DNA of 34,643 nucleotides from an uncultured Pelagibacteraceae bacterium (GTDB taxonomy: Bacteria; Pseudomonadota; Alphaproteobacteria; Pelagibacterales; Pelagibacteraceae): contig CACHJL010000012.1 in assembly GCA_902580135.1 (NCBI GenBank), forward strand, positions 1-34,643, given 5' to 3'. Of this stretch, positions 17,585-27,513 are shown in pieces. Numbering within the stretch: position 1 is the stretch's first letter; each line of letters opens with the position of its first letter. The notes below the pieces were generated by a model that worked only from the letters and a program-made list of their open reading frames with translations, had not been told where the DNA came from and made no database searches. The position numbers and the translations under genes are program-made.

Positions 17585-18886
17585 TTAATCTCTAATTGCG
17601 TAGGCTATTACACCAGTTTCGGTAACGTCAGTTCCTTTTATTTCGGCCTCCTTACTTAATCTAATACCCATAGTATTTTTCATTAATGCCCAGACAATGA
17701 AGGCAGCAACAAAAACAAATACATTTATGGAAATTACACCCAGTAACTGAGTTCCAAAGTTTGCGCCTGAGTTAGTAATCGGTACTGCTAGAGTTCCCCA
17801 TATACCTGCAAACAAGTGTGCTGGTACAGCTCCCACAACATCATCAACTTTAAAATGAAATAAAAGTTTAGTTCCAAATATTACTATAATACCTCCTACA
17901 GCACCAATTAAGATAGCAGCTATTGGTGATGGCATTAAAGGCTCGGCAGTTATTGCAACTAATCCACCAATTGCACCATTTAACATTTGAATTACATCTG
18001 TTTTACCTATCATCAATCTAGTTATTACAGCGCAAGCCATTACACCTCCGCAGGCAGCTAGATTTGTATTGATAAATATTTTTGATACAGCAATAGCATC
18101 ATCTGCAGTTCCCATAGCAAGTTGAGATCCACCATTAAATCCAAACCAACCTAACCATAAAATAAATACTCCAATTGTTACAAGAGGTATAGATGAAGCT
18201 GCAAAAGGTTTTACTGGAGCTGGAGCTCCTGCTTTTGCAAATCTTCCAATTCTCGGCCCTAACAATATAGCACCTGCTAATGCGGCCGCTCCTCCAGTAG
18301 AGTGAACAAGTGTTGATCCAGCAAAATCTGAGAATCCTCTAACAGCTAACCAGCCGCCTCCCCATTGCCAACCCATTACTATCGGATAAATAATTCCTGA
18401 CAATAATGCCGCAAATAAGAAGAATGGCCATAATTTTATTCTTTCTGCCAAAGTTCCTGATACTATTGATACGGTAGTAGCACAAAATACCATTTGAAAA
18501 TACCAATCTGATCCATCTGAGTACCCGGTATCTATTTTGCTAGAATCGGACCAAGGAATAAATTTACCTATAAATCCTCCTTCAGGTATTCCATATGCTA
18601 GATTATATCCAAATAACCAAAACATTATTCCAGCTATTGAAAACAACCCTATATTTTTTGCACAGATTACAGATACACTTTTAGATGTAACCATTCCGGA
18701 TTCAAGCATGGCAAAACCTGCAGCCATAAACATAACTAGAAATCCACAAACTAAAAATAAAAATGTATTAAATATAAACCCAACTTCTGCTGACACGGTT
18801 GTTTCTGCGCTAGCAACGCTTGTCATGTTGAGTAAAAAAAATAAACTAACCGAAGGGCCAATTAATTTTTTAAATTGTTTAATCAT
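17585..18886 (-). CDS. amtB: Ammonium transporter
   Basis: 433 aa; signal peptide, AMLESGMVTSKSV, WGGGWLAVRGFSDFAGSTLVHSTGGAAALAGAILLGPRIGRF. Confidence 0.95.
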   Translation of the reverse strand: MIKQFKKLIGPSVSLFFLLNMTSVASAETTVSAEVGFIFNTFLFLVCGFLVMFMAAGFAMLESGMVTSKSVSVICAKNIGLFSIAGIMFWLFGYNLAYGIPEGGFIGKFIPWSDSSKIDTGYSDGSDWYFQMVFCATTVSIVSGTLAERIKLWPFFLFAALLSGIIYPIVMGWQWGGGWLAVRGFSDFAGSTLVHSTGGAAALAGAILLGPRIGRFAKAGAPAPVKPFAASSIPLVTIGVFILWLGWFGFNGGSQLAMGTADDAIAVSKIFINTNLAACGGVMACAVITRLMIGKTDVIQMLNGAIGGLVAITAEPLMPSPIAAILIGAVGGIIVIFGTKLLFHFKVDDVVGAVPAHLFAGIWGTLAVPITNSGANFGTQLLGVISINVFVFVAAFIVWALMKNTMGIRLSKEAEIKGTDVTETGVIAYAIRD

Positions 18887-18980
18887 AAAACTCCTTTTGT
18901 AGAGAATTCTTTATAATTTTAAAAAAATTAATGACTAACGAATGTTAAGAAAAATAGGTATGCAGGAATTGCATGTAGTA

Positions 18981-19020
18981 ACAGCCTTTGTTAAATTTTT
19001 TTGAATTTAACAAAGACTGT
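18981..19020 (-). terminator. Hairpin downstream of HU gene, possible terminator
   Basis: ACAGCCTTTGTTAAATT ... AATTTAACAAAGACTGT, 17-bp arms with one mismatch, 6-nt loop. No strong U-tract on the minus strand. Confidence 0.5.
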
Positions 19021-19029
19021 TGAAAAAGT

Positions 19030-19305
19030 TTACTTATTGAAAACTTCTTTAAGCGCTTTTGCAGGTAAAAATTTTACCTTTTGAGATGCAGCGATTTGGA
19101 TTTGTTCTCCTGTTCTTGGATTTCGTCCAATTCGGGCTTTTCTTTTGGCTACTTTATAAGTACCAAAACCAGCAATTTTTACTGAATCATCGTTTTTTAA
19201 TGCATCCAATATTGTGTTGGTAATAGTATCAAAAGTACGCTCAGCATCAGCTTTGCTTTGATTTAAAGAACCAGCCAATTTAGCGACTAATTGTTTCTTG
19301 TTCAT
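19030..19305 (-). CDS. HU family DNA-binding protein
   Basis: MNKKQLVAKLAGSLNQSKADAERTFDTI...GFGTYKVAKRKARIGRNPRTGEQIQIAASQKVKFLPAKALKEVFN. Confidence 0.95.
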   Translation of the reverse strand: MNKKQLVAKLAGSLNQSKADAERTFDTITNTILDALKNDDSVKIAGFGTYKVAKRKARIGRNPRTGEQIQIAASQKVKFLPAKALKEVFNK

Positions 19306-19431
19306 TTTAGCTCCGGTTTTAAAGGTTTATATATCTATACTTAACAAAATCGTTGATATTTCAAGTTTTTTTTTAGTATGTCTTAAAAAAAAAATAACAA
19401 TATATAGTATTAAATAAGTATTGATTTATAA

Positions 19432-19455
19432 GGTTTTTTTAATCGTTAAAAAACC
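19432..19455 (-). terminator. Short A/T stem hairpin just after rseP stop, possible terminator
   Basis: GGTTTTTTTAATCGTTAAAAAACC, adjacent to rseP stop (19457). Confidence 0.4.
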
Positions 19456-19456
19456 A

Positions 19457-20566
19457 TTAAAATAGGCCTAAATCTTTGAGGTCATTGAAAGTTGCAAAAA
19501 ACATCAAAGAAAGCAATAAAAACATCCCGATTCGAAAAAATCCCTCTTGAGTTTTCTGGCTTAAAGGTCTTCCTAAAATTTTTTCAAATGTATAAAACAT
19601 TAAATGCCCTCCATCTAGCAGTGGTATAGGGAAAAGATTAATCAAGCCTAAACTAATAGAGATATAAGCCATCATGCTAATAAATGGAATTATCCCAAAT
19701 TCAGCAACTTGGCCTGATATTTTTGCGATTCTTATAGGGCCACCAAGTTGAGAGGAATCCCCGGCACCTGTTAACATTGATCCTAGATACTTTAAAGATG
19801 ATATTGTAACAAAATAAACTTCATTTAAAGAATGAATAAGAGCTTGTCCTGGGCCTAATTTCTCATGTTTAATTTCATTATTATAAGGGCTTAGCCTGAT
19901 TCCGATCATTCTTTTTTTGATTTTATTACCAAGATTATCCTCGCTTTCGACAAGATTTGGTTTAACCTTTAATAAAATTTCTTGATCATGTCTTGAGACT
20001 TTAAAATCAATAAATTCAGAAGTTGACATTGCAATTAATTTGGAAACATCCAGAATACTTTCAACTTCAATATTGTCAATTTCTAGAATAATATCATTTT
20101 TATTCATACCAGCTGTCTCAGCAGGACTATCTTTTTGAACTTCATCAATTATTGCTGGAGTAAAATCTTTACCTATAAACATATAAATAAATAAAAATAT
20201 AAATATAGCTAAAACAAAATTAGCCACAGGTCCTCCTGCAACAATCAGTGCTCTTTGATACAATGGTTTTGTAACAAATAATTTTTCTTGATCCTCTTTT
20301 TTATACTTTTTCAACAATTCTTCTTGGTCAGCTTGAGAAAAAACGTTTCTATCACCAAAGAATTTTACGTAACCACCAAGAGGTATCCAGCATATTTTCC
20401 ATCTAGTTCCAGATTTATCATTCCATCCAAATATTTCTTTTCCAAAACCAATAGAAAAATCTGTTACTCCGACGCCATATTTTTTTGCAAAATAGTAATG
20501 ACCGTACTCGTGGATAAATACAACCACGAGTATTAAAATCATAAATGGTAATATAAAATCAAACAT
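19457..20566 (-). CDS. rseP: RIP/site-2 zinc metalloprotease with PDZ domain
   Basis: VVFIHEYGHYYFAKKYGV (HExxH), LGGYVKFFGD, PDZ-like region, NLFPIPLLDGGH. Confidence 0.93.
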   Translation of the reverse strand: MFDFILPFMILILVVVFIHEYGHYYFAKKYGVGVTDFSIGFGKEIFGWNDKSGTRWKICWIPLGGYVKFFGDRNVFSQADQEELLKKYKKEDQEKLFVTKPLYQRALIVAGGPVANFVLAIFIFLFIYMFIGKDFTPAIIDEVQKDSPAETAGMNKNDIILEIDNIEVESILDVSKLIAMSTSEFIDFKVSRHDQEILLKVKPNLVESEDNLGNKIKKRMIGIRLSPYNNEIKHEKLGPGQALIHSLNEVYFVTISSLKYLGSMLTGAGDSSQLGGPIRIAKISGQVAEFGIIPFISMMAYISISLGLINLFPIPLLDGGHLMFYTFEKILGRPLSQKTQEGFFRIGMFLLLSLMFFATFNDLKDLGLF

Positions 20567-20614
20567 ACTTAATATTATATTATAATAGTTAATTTAAAAA
20601 TAGCTTTTCATTAA

Positions 20615-22045
20615 TTATTTTAATTTCCAAGTAAAAATTGGCATAAATGTAGCTAAAATAAATGAACAAAATAGCAATGATTGTGAAATAACTGATGGGA
20701 ATAAATCAATAGGAATTATTATGCCTACTAATATCGATTTAGAAAAGTCTAGACTTGGAAAAAATAATATACCTACTATTAAACCAATAATAATTGATAT
20801 ATATGCATTTTTTTCATTTATAGATTTTGAATAAAAACTATAGAAAATAGTTAATACTGCTGCACAACAAAAAAGATCAGCAAGTAAAAATAAATATAGA
20901 ATACTTAGACCTTTTGAAGCAACAAAAAATGCTATTAAAGATAATAAAACTATTATTTGTTTAGATGCCTTTAAATAGTTTCCTTTAAAATTAATAACTT
21001 TGTTTCCATCAACTACTATTAAGCTTGAAATGCCATTTATTAATGTATCAATACTACTTATAGTTAAAGATATGGCTAAGACTAATATAGTTATCGATAA
21101 ATAAACACTTTGTTCTTTTAACAATAATGAAAAGAAAGCAAGATCTGGGATAACACTATTATTTTGAGAAATTGCTACCAATCCACTAAAACCCATAAAA
21201 AAAACAATTGGAATAATAATTATAAATGAAAATATTAAACTTCTGATTAAAACATCATTATTTTTTGCAGCATAAACTCTCTGCCAATTACCCTGATGAA
21301 AAAGATTAGTAGCAGCAACTGCAATAAAAAAAGTTAACCCAGCTGTAAAATTTGGTAGATAATTTGAATTTAATAAATTTGATTTATTTTTTTTAATAAA
21401 TTCAAAATTAAAATCATTAGAGTTAAATGAAATTAAAAAATAAAAGCTAACAAATAATAATAAGACCAAAACAATAAATTGAATATTATCAGTAAAAATT
21501 GAAGCTCTTAATCCACCATATAATGTGTAAGCAAGTGAGCTAGCAATTATAACGAAAGCAGTAATCCATAAATCAGTTCCTGAAATATAATTAATTAAAA
21601 TTGATACAGCTGTTACTTCAGCAATTAAAAATATAGTCATATAAAAAATGGACAGAAATAAAATTAATTTAAATAATTTAGAACCAAATCTTATTCTGAT
21701 AACTTCAATTAAAGTTTTTCTTTTAGGATATAATGTTCTAAATTTTTTTCCTAAATAAACTAAAATAATTAAAGGAAATGCTGTTCCTAACGCATATCCT
21801 ATTACCGCTCCAATACCCCCCCAGGTTGCTGCTGAAGCTGGACCAAATAGTATCCATGCGCCCAATGCTGAAGCAACTAAACTTGTAGTTAATGAAAAAG
21901 TTCCAACAGATCTATTTGCAACTAAATAATTGTTTATGCCTTGATATTTTTTAGAATAAAAAATTCCTACAATCAAAAATATACAACTTATAAATAAAGT
22001 TAATATAATTGTAGAAGATTGACTTAATAAGTTTATTTGTTCCAT
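20615..22045 (-). CDS. thiV: Sodium:solute symporter family, TPP-riboswitch-controlled; likely thiamin-precursor transporter (ThiV-type)
   Basis: 476 aa SSS-type membrane protein; TPP aptamer in its 5' UTR. ThiV identity follows the published SAR11 link of a TPP-riboswitch SSS transporter to HMP uptake, from memory. Confidence 0.75.
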   Translation of the reverse strand: MEQINLLSQSSTIILTLFISCIFLIVGIFYSKKYQGINNYLVANRSVGTFSLTTSLVASALGAWILFGPASAATWGGIGAVIGYALGTAFPLIILVYLGKKFRTLYPKRKTLIEVIRIRFGSKLFKLILFLSIFYMTIFLIAEVTAVSILINYISGTDLWITAFVIIASSLAYTLYGGLRASIFTDNIQFIVLVLLLFVSFYFLISFNSNDFNFEFIKKNKSNLLNSNYLPNFTAGLTFFIAVAATNLFHQGNWQRVYAAKNNDVLIRSLIFSFIIIIPIVFFMGFSGLVAISQNNSVIPDLAFFSLLLKEQSVYLSITILVLAISLTISSIDTLINGISSLIVVDGNKVINFKGNYLKASKQIIVLLSLIAFFVASKGLSILYLFLLADLFCCAAVLTIFYSFYSKSINEKNAYISIIIGLIVGILFFPSLDFSKSILVGIIIPIDLFPSVISQSLLFCSFILATFMPIFTWKLK

Positions 22046-22046
22046 T

Positions 22047-22115
22047 CTTCCCTTTCTGAATTACCGGACAGGTTCATCGGGTTTTTCTCAGCCTATATTG
22101 GCACCCCATGTGTCA
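22047..22115 (-). promoter_or_regulatory. TPP riboswitch (THI box)
   Basis: Minus strand: CACATGGGGTGCCAATATAGGCTGAGAAAAACCCGATGAACCTGTCCGGTAATTCAGAAAGGGAAGAATG; conserved GGGGTGCC, GGCTGAGA, ACCCGATGAACCTG, GGGAAG. Confidence 0.93.
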
Positions 22116-22165
22116 CTATAAAGTATTTTTTTTATTTTAAAAGCATATAAATTTAATTCTAATTT

Positions 22166-22555
22166 ATGAAAAAAATTTTTATTTTTATTTTCTGCCTTAT
22201 AACGTTTGGTACAAATGCAATAGAAAAGAAAACAACTTTTGATAAAGAATTATTTAATAAAGCTAAATCTGAAGGAAAAATTGTAGTAGTAAGTTCTTGG
22301 ATAAAATATTGTTCATCATGTGCAAATCAAATGAAAGTTTTACAACAAGCAAAAAAGGAAGGTGAATTATCAGATATTAAATTTGATAACATTGAATATT
22401 TTTCATTTGATGTAACAAATAGTGAGATCGCTAATTTATTTAATGTACAATATCAAACCACGCTATTAATTTTTAAAGACGATCAAGAAGTTTATAGAAG
22501 CATTGGAGAAACTACAGAAGATTTGATTTATGAAGCTTTAAAAACATCGATTTAA
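22166..22555 (+). CDS. Secreted thioredoxin-fold protein with CSSC motif
   Basis: 129 aa; signal peptide MKKIFIFIFCLITFGTNA; VSSWIKYCSSCANQMKVL; divergent from the riboswitch-controlled transporter. Confidence 0.8.
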   Translation: MKKIFIFIFCLITFGTNAIEKKTTFDKELFNKAKSEGKIVVVSSWIKYCSSCANQMKVLQQAKKEGELSDIKFDNIEYFSFDVTNSEIANLFNVQYQTTLLIFKDDQEVYRSIGETTEDLIYEALKTSI

Positions 22556-22583
22556 AACTAAAGTTAATAAAGGTATTTAAAGT

Positions 22584-25121
22584 CTATTCATTTCTTACTA
22601 ACGGGTAGACTTTAGGATTCAAGTACTTAATATTAGTTAAAATGATAAGTAAAAGAGTAGAAATTCCTACTCCAAGAGAAATGATGATGAATAAAATATA
22701 ATCTAACTCCCATTTTAATTGAAATATATTTTCAATAATAAATGTTGATGCAACTATTGAAAAAAGAGTTGAAAATAAAATTATTGATGAAAAAATTATT
22801 AAAAACTCGATTATAGATGACAAAATTATTTCCTTTTTAGTAAATCCCAAAATTTTAAATATTAAATTTTGATATTCTTTTACTTTACCCTGTACCATTA
22901 TCGCACTTGAAATAACAATTAAACCAATCACAATTGTTACTGCAGATATTAATGTAACTGCTAAGAAAACTTTATTTAAAACTGCAGTTACTTTACTTAA
23001 GTAATCTGCAATTTTTATCATTGATAAACTTGGTAATATTTCTAACATTTGCGTTTCATCAAATTTTTCTGAGTTGTTAAGTTTAGCAGTTGCTAAATAT
23101 TCATGGGGTATTTGTTTTGCATACTGAGGATTGAACAACATTGCAAAATTAATACTTAGATCACGATAATCTACTTCTCTAAAATTAACTATTTCACCAT
23201 CAATTTCTCGACCATATATATTCAATGTAAAAATATCTCCTAATTCAATATTGAAATCATTAGCGACCTTTGCATCTAAGGATATTTGAAGTTTATTTGG
23301 TTTAGATAAATCCCACCATTTGCCTTTTACAATTGGATTATCTTTAGGAGCATTTTCAACCCAAGAGGATCTTCGCTCGCTTCCAATTACCCAATAACTA
23401 TCATTATCAGGTTTAATATAGTTGCTAGGATTTATACCATTAATTTTTACAATCCCCGAGGAAACCATTGGGACAATTTCAATATTTGCATTTGGATCCA
23501 TGTTTAAAATACCTTGTTCGAATTTTTCTCTTTCTCCTTTTTGAATACCAACAAAAAAATAATCAGGAGCAATATCTGGTATAGATTTTGCAATTTCTCT
23601 TTGAAAGTTTGTACCAACTAAAGCTAAAGTCAAAAGCAAAGTAACCCCTAAACCCAAAGACATAATTGTAATTGGTGTAATACTCTTTGTTTGAGTTATA
23701 TTTTTAACAGATACTTTTAAAGGGATATTTGAACTAAATTTAAATTTTTTAAGAAAAAATATAATCACTTTTGAAAGTAAAAAAAATACAATTAAACAAA
23801 CAAAAAATGCCCCAAAGTAGCCTAAACTATATAAAGGTCTCTCAGAATCTATTGTTAATAATATAACTAATATTGCAAGTAAAATAAAACTTAAAACAAT
23901 TGATCTTTTAGAATAATAAAACTGTAAATTTTGAAATACATTTCTAAATAAGTTGGATGCTTTTACTTGATCAATTGAACTGATTGTTGGAATGGAAAAT
24001 ATTATAAGAACTAATAATCCAATTAAAAAAATCTTTATAAAATTCTTGAAAGAAAATACTGCATAAACATTTAATCCTAATCCATCAGATAAGTACTTAT
24101 CAACAACTGGAACTATTAAAAAACTAGAAGCATAAGAAACAACGGTAATAATAAACAATAAGATTAATAATTGTATGTAATAGAGTGTTTTTATATTCCC
24201 TGAATAAAATCCAACTGCTTTTCTAACAGCAATAGACATATTGTTTTGATTTATAAAAGAAAGCAAAGTATTTGCAATTCCAATTCCAGCTATTAACATC
24301 GCGCTTATAGAAACAAGTGATAAAAATTGTGAAAAATTGTTAATAATTCTTTTTATTCCACTTGCAGAATTTTCAGGATATCTAAGCTTTACTTTTTGAT
24401 CATCTTTAAAAATATTTTCAATTCTTTGTTCAATTTTTTTAAAATCATCATTTGGATTAAATTTTACTTTATATTCATAATTTAAAAAGCTTCCTATTCC
24501 ATTTAATTTTAATATTTCTAAAGTTTGTTTTCCAGCCAATGCCCAGTCGCCGAATGCTACAAATCCACTTACATCAGGTACTGATTTTATGATTCCAATA
24601 ACGGTAAATTTTTGATCTTGGACTTTTACTATTTCGTTAATCTTAATATTTAATGTTTTTGATAAACTTTCATTAATTAAGATTGTATTTGGTTCTTTTT
24701 GCATTCGTTCGTAGGCACCCTCAGGTTCATAAACAACTTCTCCATATAATGGATATTTTTCATCAACTGTCTTAATTCTTGTAAATAAAGATTTATTTTT
24801 GTTTCTACCAGTTGTTGAAAGCATGGTGCTGAATTCAATCATCTGAGAGATTGTTGCAAAATTTTTAACTTTTTTAACTAAGTTAAGGTTTCCTTGATTA
24901 CGATTATAATCAATTTCTAAGTCTCCTCCTAAAAGAGACTTAGCATTATCATTTAGTTCTTTTTTTAAACTATCTTCAATTGTAAAAATAGCGCTTAAAA
25001 TAAAGAGACTAATAAATAGAGTGACAATAATACTTGATATTTTTTGATAATTTCTACTTAAATCTTTTAAAGCATATTTAAATATTAATGCAAATTCAGA
25101 ATGGTTATTTAATTTTTCCAT
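22584..25121 (-). CDS. ABC transporter permease, FtsX/YbbP-like
   Basis: Start set at MEKLNNHSEFALIFKYALKDLSRNYQKIS (ATG 25121), 17-nt overlap with ATPase gene; two FtsX-like TM blocks around periplasmic MacB-PCD-like domain. Confidence 0.85.
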   Translation of the reverse strand: MEKLNNHSEFALIFKYALKDLSRNYQKISSIIVTLFISLFILSAIFTIEDSLKKELNDNAKSLLGGDLEIDYNRNQGNLNLVKKVKNFATISQMIEFSTMLSTTGRNKNKSLFTRIKTVDEKYPLYGEVVYEPEGAYERMQKEPNTILINESLSKTLNIKINEIVKVQDQKFTVIGIIKSVPDVSGFVAFGDWALAGKQTLEILKLNGIGSFLNYEYKVKFNPNDDFKKIEQRIENIFKDDQKVKLRYPENSASGIKRIINNFSQFLSLVSISAMLIAGIGIANTLLSFINQNNMSIAVRKAVGFYSGNIKTLYYIQLLILLFIITVVSYASSFLIVPVVDKYLSDGLGLNVYAVFSFKNFIKIFLIGLLVLIIFSIPTISSIDQVKASNLFRNVFQNLQFYYSKRSIVLSFILLAILVILLTIDSERPLYSLGYFGAFFVCLIVFFLLSKVIIFFLKKFKFSSNIPLKVSVKNITQTKSITPITIMSLGLGVTLLLTLALVGTNFQREIAKSIPDIAPDYFFVGIQKGEREKFEQGILNMDPNANIEIVPMVSSGIVKINGINPSNYIKPDNDSYWVIGSERRSSWVENAPKDNPIVKGKWWDLSKPNKLQISLDAKVANDFNIELGDIFTLNIYGREIDGEIVNFREVDYRDLSINFAMLFNPQYAKQIPHEYLATAKLNNSEKFDETQMLEILPSLSMIKIADYLSKVTAVLNKVFLAVTLISAVTIVIGLIVISSAIMVQGKVKEYQNLIFKILGFTKKEIILSSIIEFLIIFSSIILFSTLFSIVASTFIIENIFQLKWELDYILFIIISLGVGISTLLLIILTNIKYLNPKVYPLVRNE

Positions 25122-25770
25122 CTTTAATTTTAATTTTTCTTTTTGCTTTACTGGCAAGTTTTGGATCATGAGTTACCATAATTAATGAAGAACCTTCTTC
25201 TTTTACATATTTAAACAAAATATTAGAAATCATTAATGAGTTTTCTGTATCTAAGTTTCCTGTTGGCTCATCAGCTAAAATTAATTTTGGTTTCATGGCA
25301 ATAGATCTTGCTATTGCAACTCTTTGTTGTTCGCCACCTGACAGTTGGCTTGGGAGGTTGTTAAATCGATGTTTTAATCCAAATCTTTCTAGCAAAAGCT
25401 TTGCTTCTTTTTCAGGGTTTTTAAAATTATTAAGTTCAAGAGTTAAAGCAACATTCTCTATTGCTGAATAATTTGGAATTAAATAAAAAGATTGAAATAT
25501 AATTCCAATATTTTTTTTTCTAATTTTAGAAATCTCATCTTCGTTTAATTTAGTAATTTCATGATCTTGAAAATAAATTTTACCCGAGGTTACCTTTTCA
25601 AGGCCTGCAATTAACATAATTAAACTGGTTTTGCCTGAACCGCTTTCTCCAACAATTGAAATTGTTTCATTTTTATTGGTGGTTAGATCAATATTTTTTA
25701 AAACTTTTATAGTTTCTTTGCCAGTTTGGTATTTGAGATTTACCTTTTTTAATTTAAGAAGTGTATTCAT
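25105..25770 (-). CDS. ABC transporter ATPase, YbbA/LolD-like
   Basis: Start set at MNTLLKLKKVNLKYQTG (25770); Walker A GESGSGKTSL, LSGGEQQRVAIARSIA, LILADEPTGNLD. Confidence 0.9.
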   Translation of the reverse strand: MNTLLKLKKVNLKYQTGKETIKVLKNIDLTTNKNETISIVGESGSGKTSLIMLIAGLEKVTSGKIYFQDHEITKLNEDEISKIRKKNIGIIFQSFYLIPNYSAIENVALTLELNNFKNPEKEAKLLLERFGLKHRFNNLPSQLSGGEQQRVAIARSIAMKPKLILADEPTGNLDTENSLMISNILFKYVKEEGSSLIMVTHDPKLASKAKRKIKIKDGKIK

Positions 25771-26380
25771 GAATAAAAGTTTTATTATTAAAATAATTGC
25801 TATCTGTCTAGTGACCATAAATGCAATTGCAATTGAAAAAGTCGTATTATTTGGTGATAGTTTAATGGCTGGATATGGCTTGCCTAATGAACAACATTTA
25901 TCTGTAGTTTTAGAAAAAAATTTAAAATCAAAAGGTTATGAAATTGAAATAATTAACGCTAGTGTTTCAGGAAGTACTTCTTCTAGTGGTTTGAATAGGG
26001 TAAAATGGACTTTGTCCGAATCTGATATTGATTTAATGATTTTAAATCTTGGAGCTAATGATATGCTTCGAGGTATCAGCCCAAGTGAGACTAAAAATAA
26101 TTTAGAAGAAATAATTAAAATTACCCAAGATAAAAAAATAGAACTTATCTTAGCTGGAATGATTGCACCAAATTCACACGGAGAAGAATATAAAAAAAAA
26201 TTTGATAAAATATATCCAGATTTATCAAAAAAATATAATTTAATTTATATTCCTTTTTTATTAGAAGGTGTAGCACTGAAACCTGAATTAAACTTAAATG
26301 ATGGAATGCATCCTAATTCAAAAGGAGTAAAAATAATCAGTAACACTTTAGAAAAAAAAATTACTCCTTTGGTAGAATAA
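25769..26380 (+). CDS. tesA: Secreted GDSL/SGNH arylesterase or lysophospholipase, TesA-like
   Basis: Start set at MNKSFIIKIIAICLVTINAIA (25769); VLFGDSLMAGYGL, LGANDMLRG, DGMHPNSKG. Confidence 0.9.
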   Translation: MNKSFIIKIIAICLVTINAIAIEKVVLFGDSLMAGYGLPNEQHLSVVLEKNLKSKGYEIEIINASVSGSTSSSGLNRVKWTLSESDIDLMILNLGANDMLRGISPSETKNNLEEIIKITQDKKIELILAGMIAPNSHGEEYKKKFDKIYPDLSKKYNLIYIPFLLEGVALKPELNLNDGMHPNSKGVKIISNTLEKKITPLVE

Positions 26381-26388
26381 AATATTGA

Positions 26389-27504
26389 TTAGTTTAAAAT
26401 ATCTTTTGCTTTGAAATAATTGTGTCCAAAAGCATCTGCTACTGCTTTATATGTAACTTTTCCTTTATAAATATTTAAACCATCTAAAAAATTTTGATCT
26501 TCTTTAAGAGTTTTTTGATATCCAAATTGTGCGAGTTTGGACAAAAAAGGTAAAGTTGCTTTATTTAAAGCAATTGTAGAAGTTCTTGGAACGCCTCCCG
26601 GCATATTAGCAACACAATAATGAACAACATCATCGACGATATAAGTTGGTTCTGCATGTGTGGTTGGTTTGCTTGTTTCAACACATCCGCCTTGATCAAT
26701 AGCAACATCAACAATAACTGATCCACGCTTCATTTTTTTTATCATATTTTTTGTAACTAATTTTGGAGCTTCCGCGCCAGGTATTAAAACACCGCCAACT
26801 AATAAATCGCAGTTTGATACTAATTTTTCTAAATCTATATTTTCACTTAATTGTGGAATAATTTTATTTCCAAAAATTTCACTCAATTGCTTAAGTCTTT
26901 TTTCTGATTTATCTACAACATGTACCTTGGCTCTCATTCCAGTGGCTATAATTGCAGCATTTTCTCCAACTACTCCACCTCCAAGGATTACTACTTCAGC
27001 AGGTTCTCCTCCAGGTGCTCCTCCTAATAATATTCCTCTACCATTTTGATTTTTTTCTAAACAATGAGCTCCAGCCTGAACAGACATTCTTCCAGCTACT
27101 GCACTCATAGGAGCTAATAAAGGGAGTCTTCCATTATTATCTGTAACTGTTTCGTATGCAATACATATAGACTTTGTATTAATTAATCCTTGGGTTAATT
27201 CTTTTGCTGCAGCTAAATGAAGATAAGTAAATATAATTTGATTTTCTTTGATCATCTTAACTTCATTAGACAAAGGTTCCTTAACTTTAACAATGATATC
27301 TGCATCATTAAAAATATCTTCTACTTTGTCTAAAATTTTAGCTCCTGCTTTCTTATACTGATCATTATCAAAGCCTGCCTCGAATCCACCGTTATTTTCA
27401 ACCAATACTTCATGACCGTTAGAAATTAGAGTTTTTACGCTTTCTGGAGTTAATCCAATCCTATTTTCTTGCGGTTTTATTTCCCTTGGAACACCGATTT
27501 TCAT
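26389..27504 (-). CDS. ald: Alanine dehydrogenase
   Basis: 371 aa; MKIGVPREIKPQENRIGLTPESV, VVILGGGVVGENAAIIATGMRAKVHVVD, DVAIDQGGCVETSKPTTH. Confidence 0.95.
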   Translation of the reverse strand: MKIGVPREIKPQENRIGLTPESVKTLISNGHEVLVENNGGFEAGFDNDQYKKAGAKILDKVEDIFNDADIIVKVKEPLSNEVKMIKENQIIFTYLHLAAAKELTQGLINTKSICIAYETVTDNNGRLPLLAPMSAVAGRMSVQAGAHCLEKNQNGRGILLGGAPGGEPAEVVILGGGVVGENAAIIATGMRAKVHVVDKSEKRLKQLSEIFGNKIIPQLSENIDLEKLVSNCDLLVGGVLIPGAEAPKLVTKNMIKKMKRGSVIVDVAIDQGGCVETSKPTTHAEPTYIVDDVVHYCVANMPGGVPRTSTIALNKATLPFLSKLAQFGYQKTLKEDQNFLDGLNIYKGKVTYKAVADAFGHNYFKAKDILN

Positions 27505-27513
27505 TAGATTAAA

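Noticed and set aside
18960-18974. ATGCA-GGAAT-TGCAT small inverted repeat near amtB/HU intergenic region
   Set aside because: 5-bp arms only; expected often by chance in AT-rich DNA.
18537-20536. Plus-strand ORFs 18537-18902 and 20288-20536
   Set aside because: Antisense to amtB and rseP respectively, with no domain signature.
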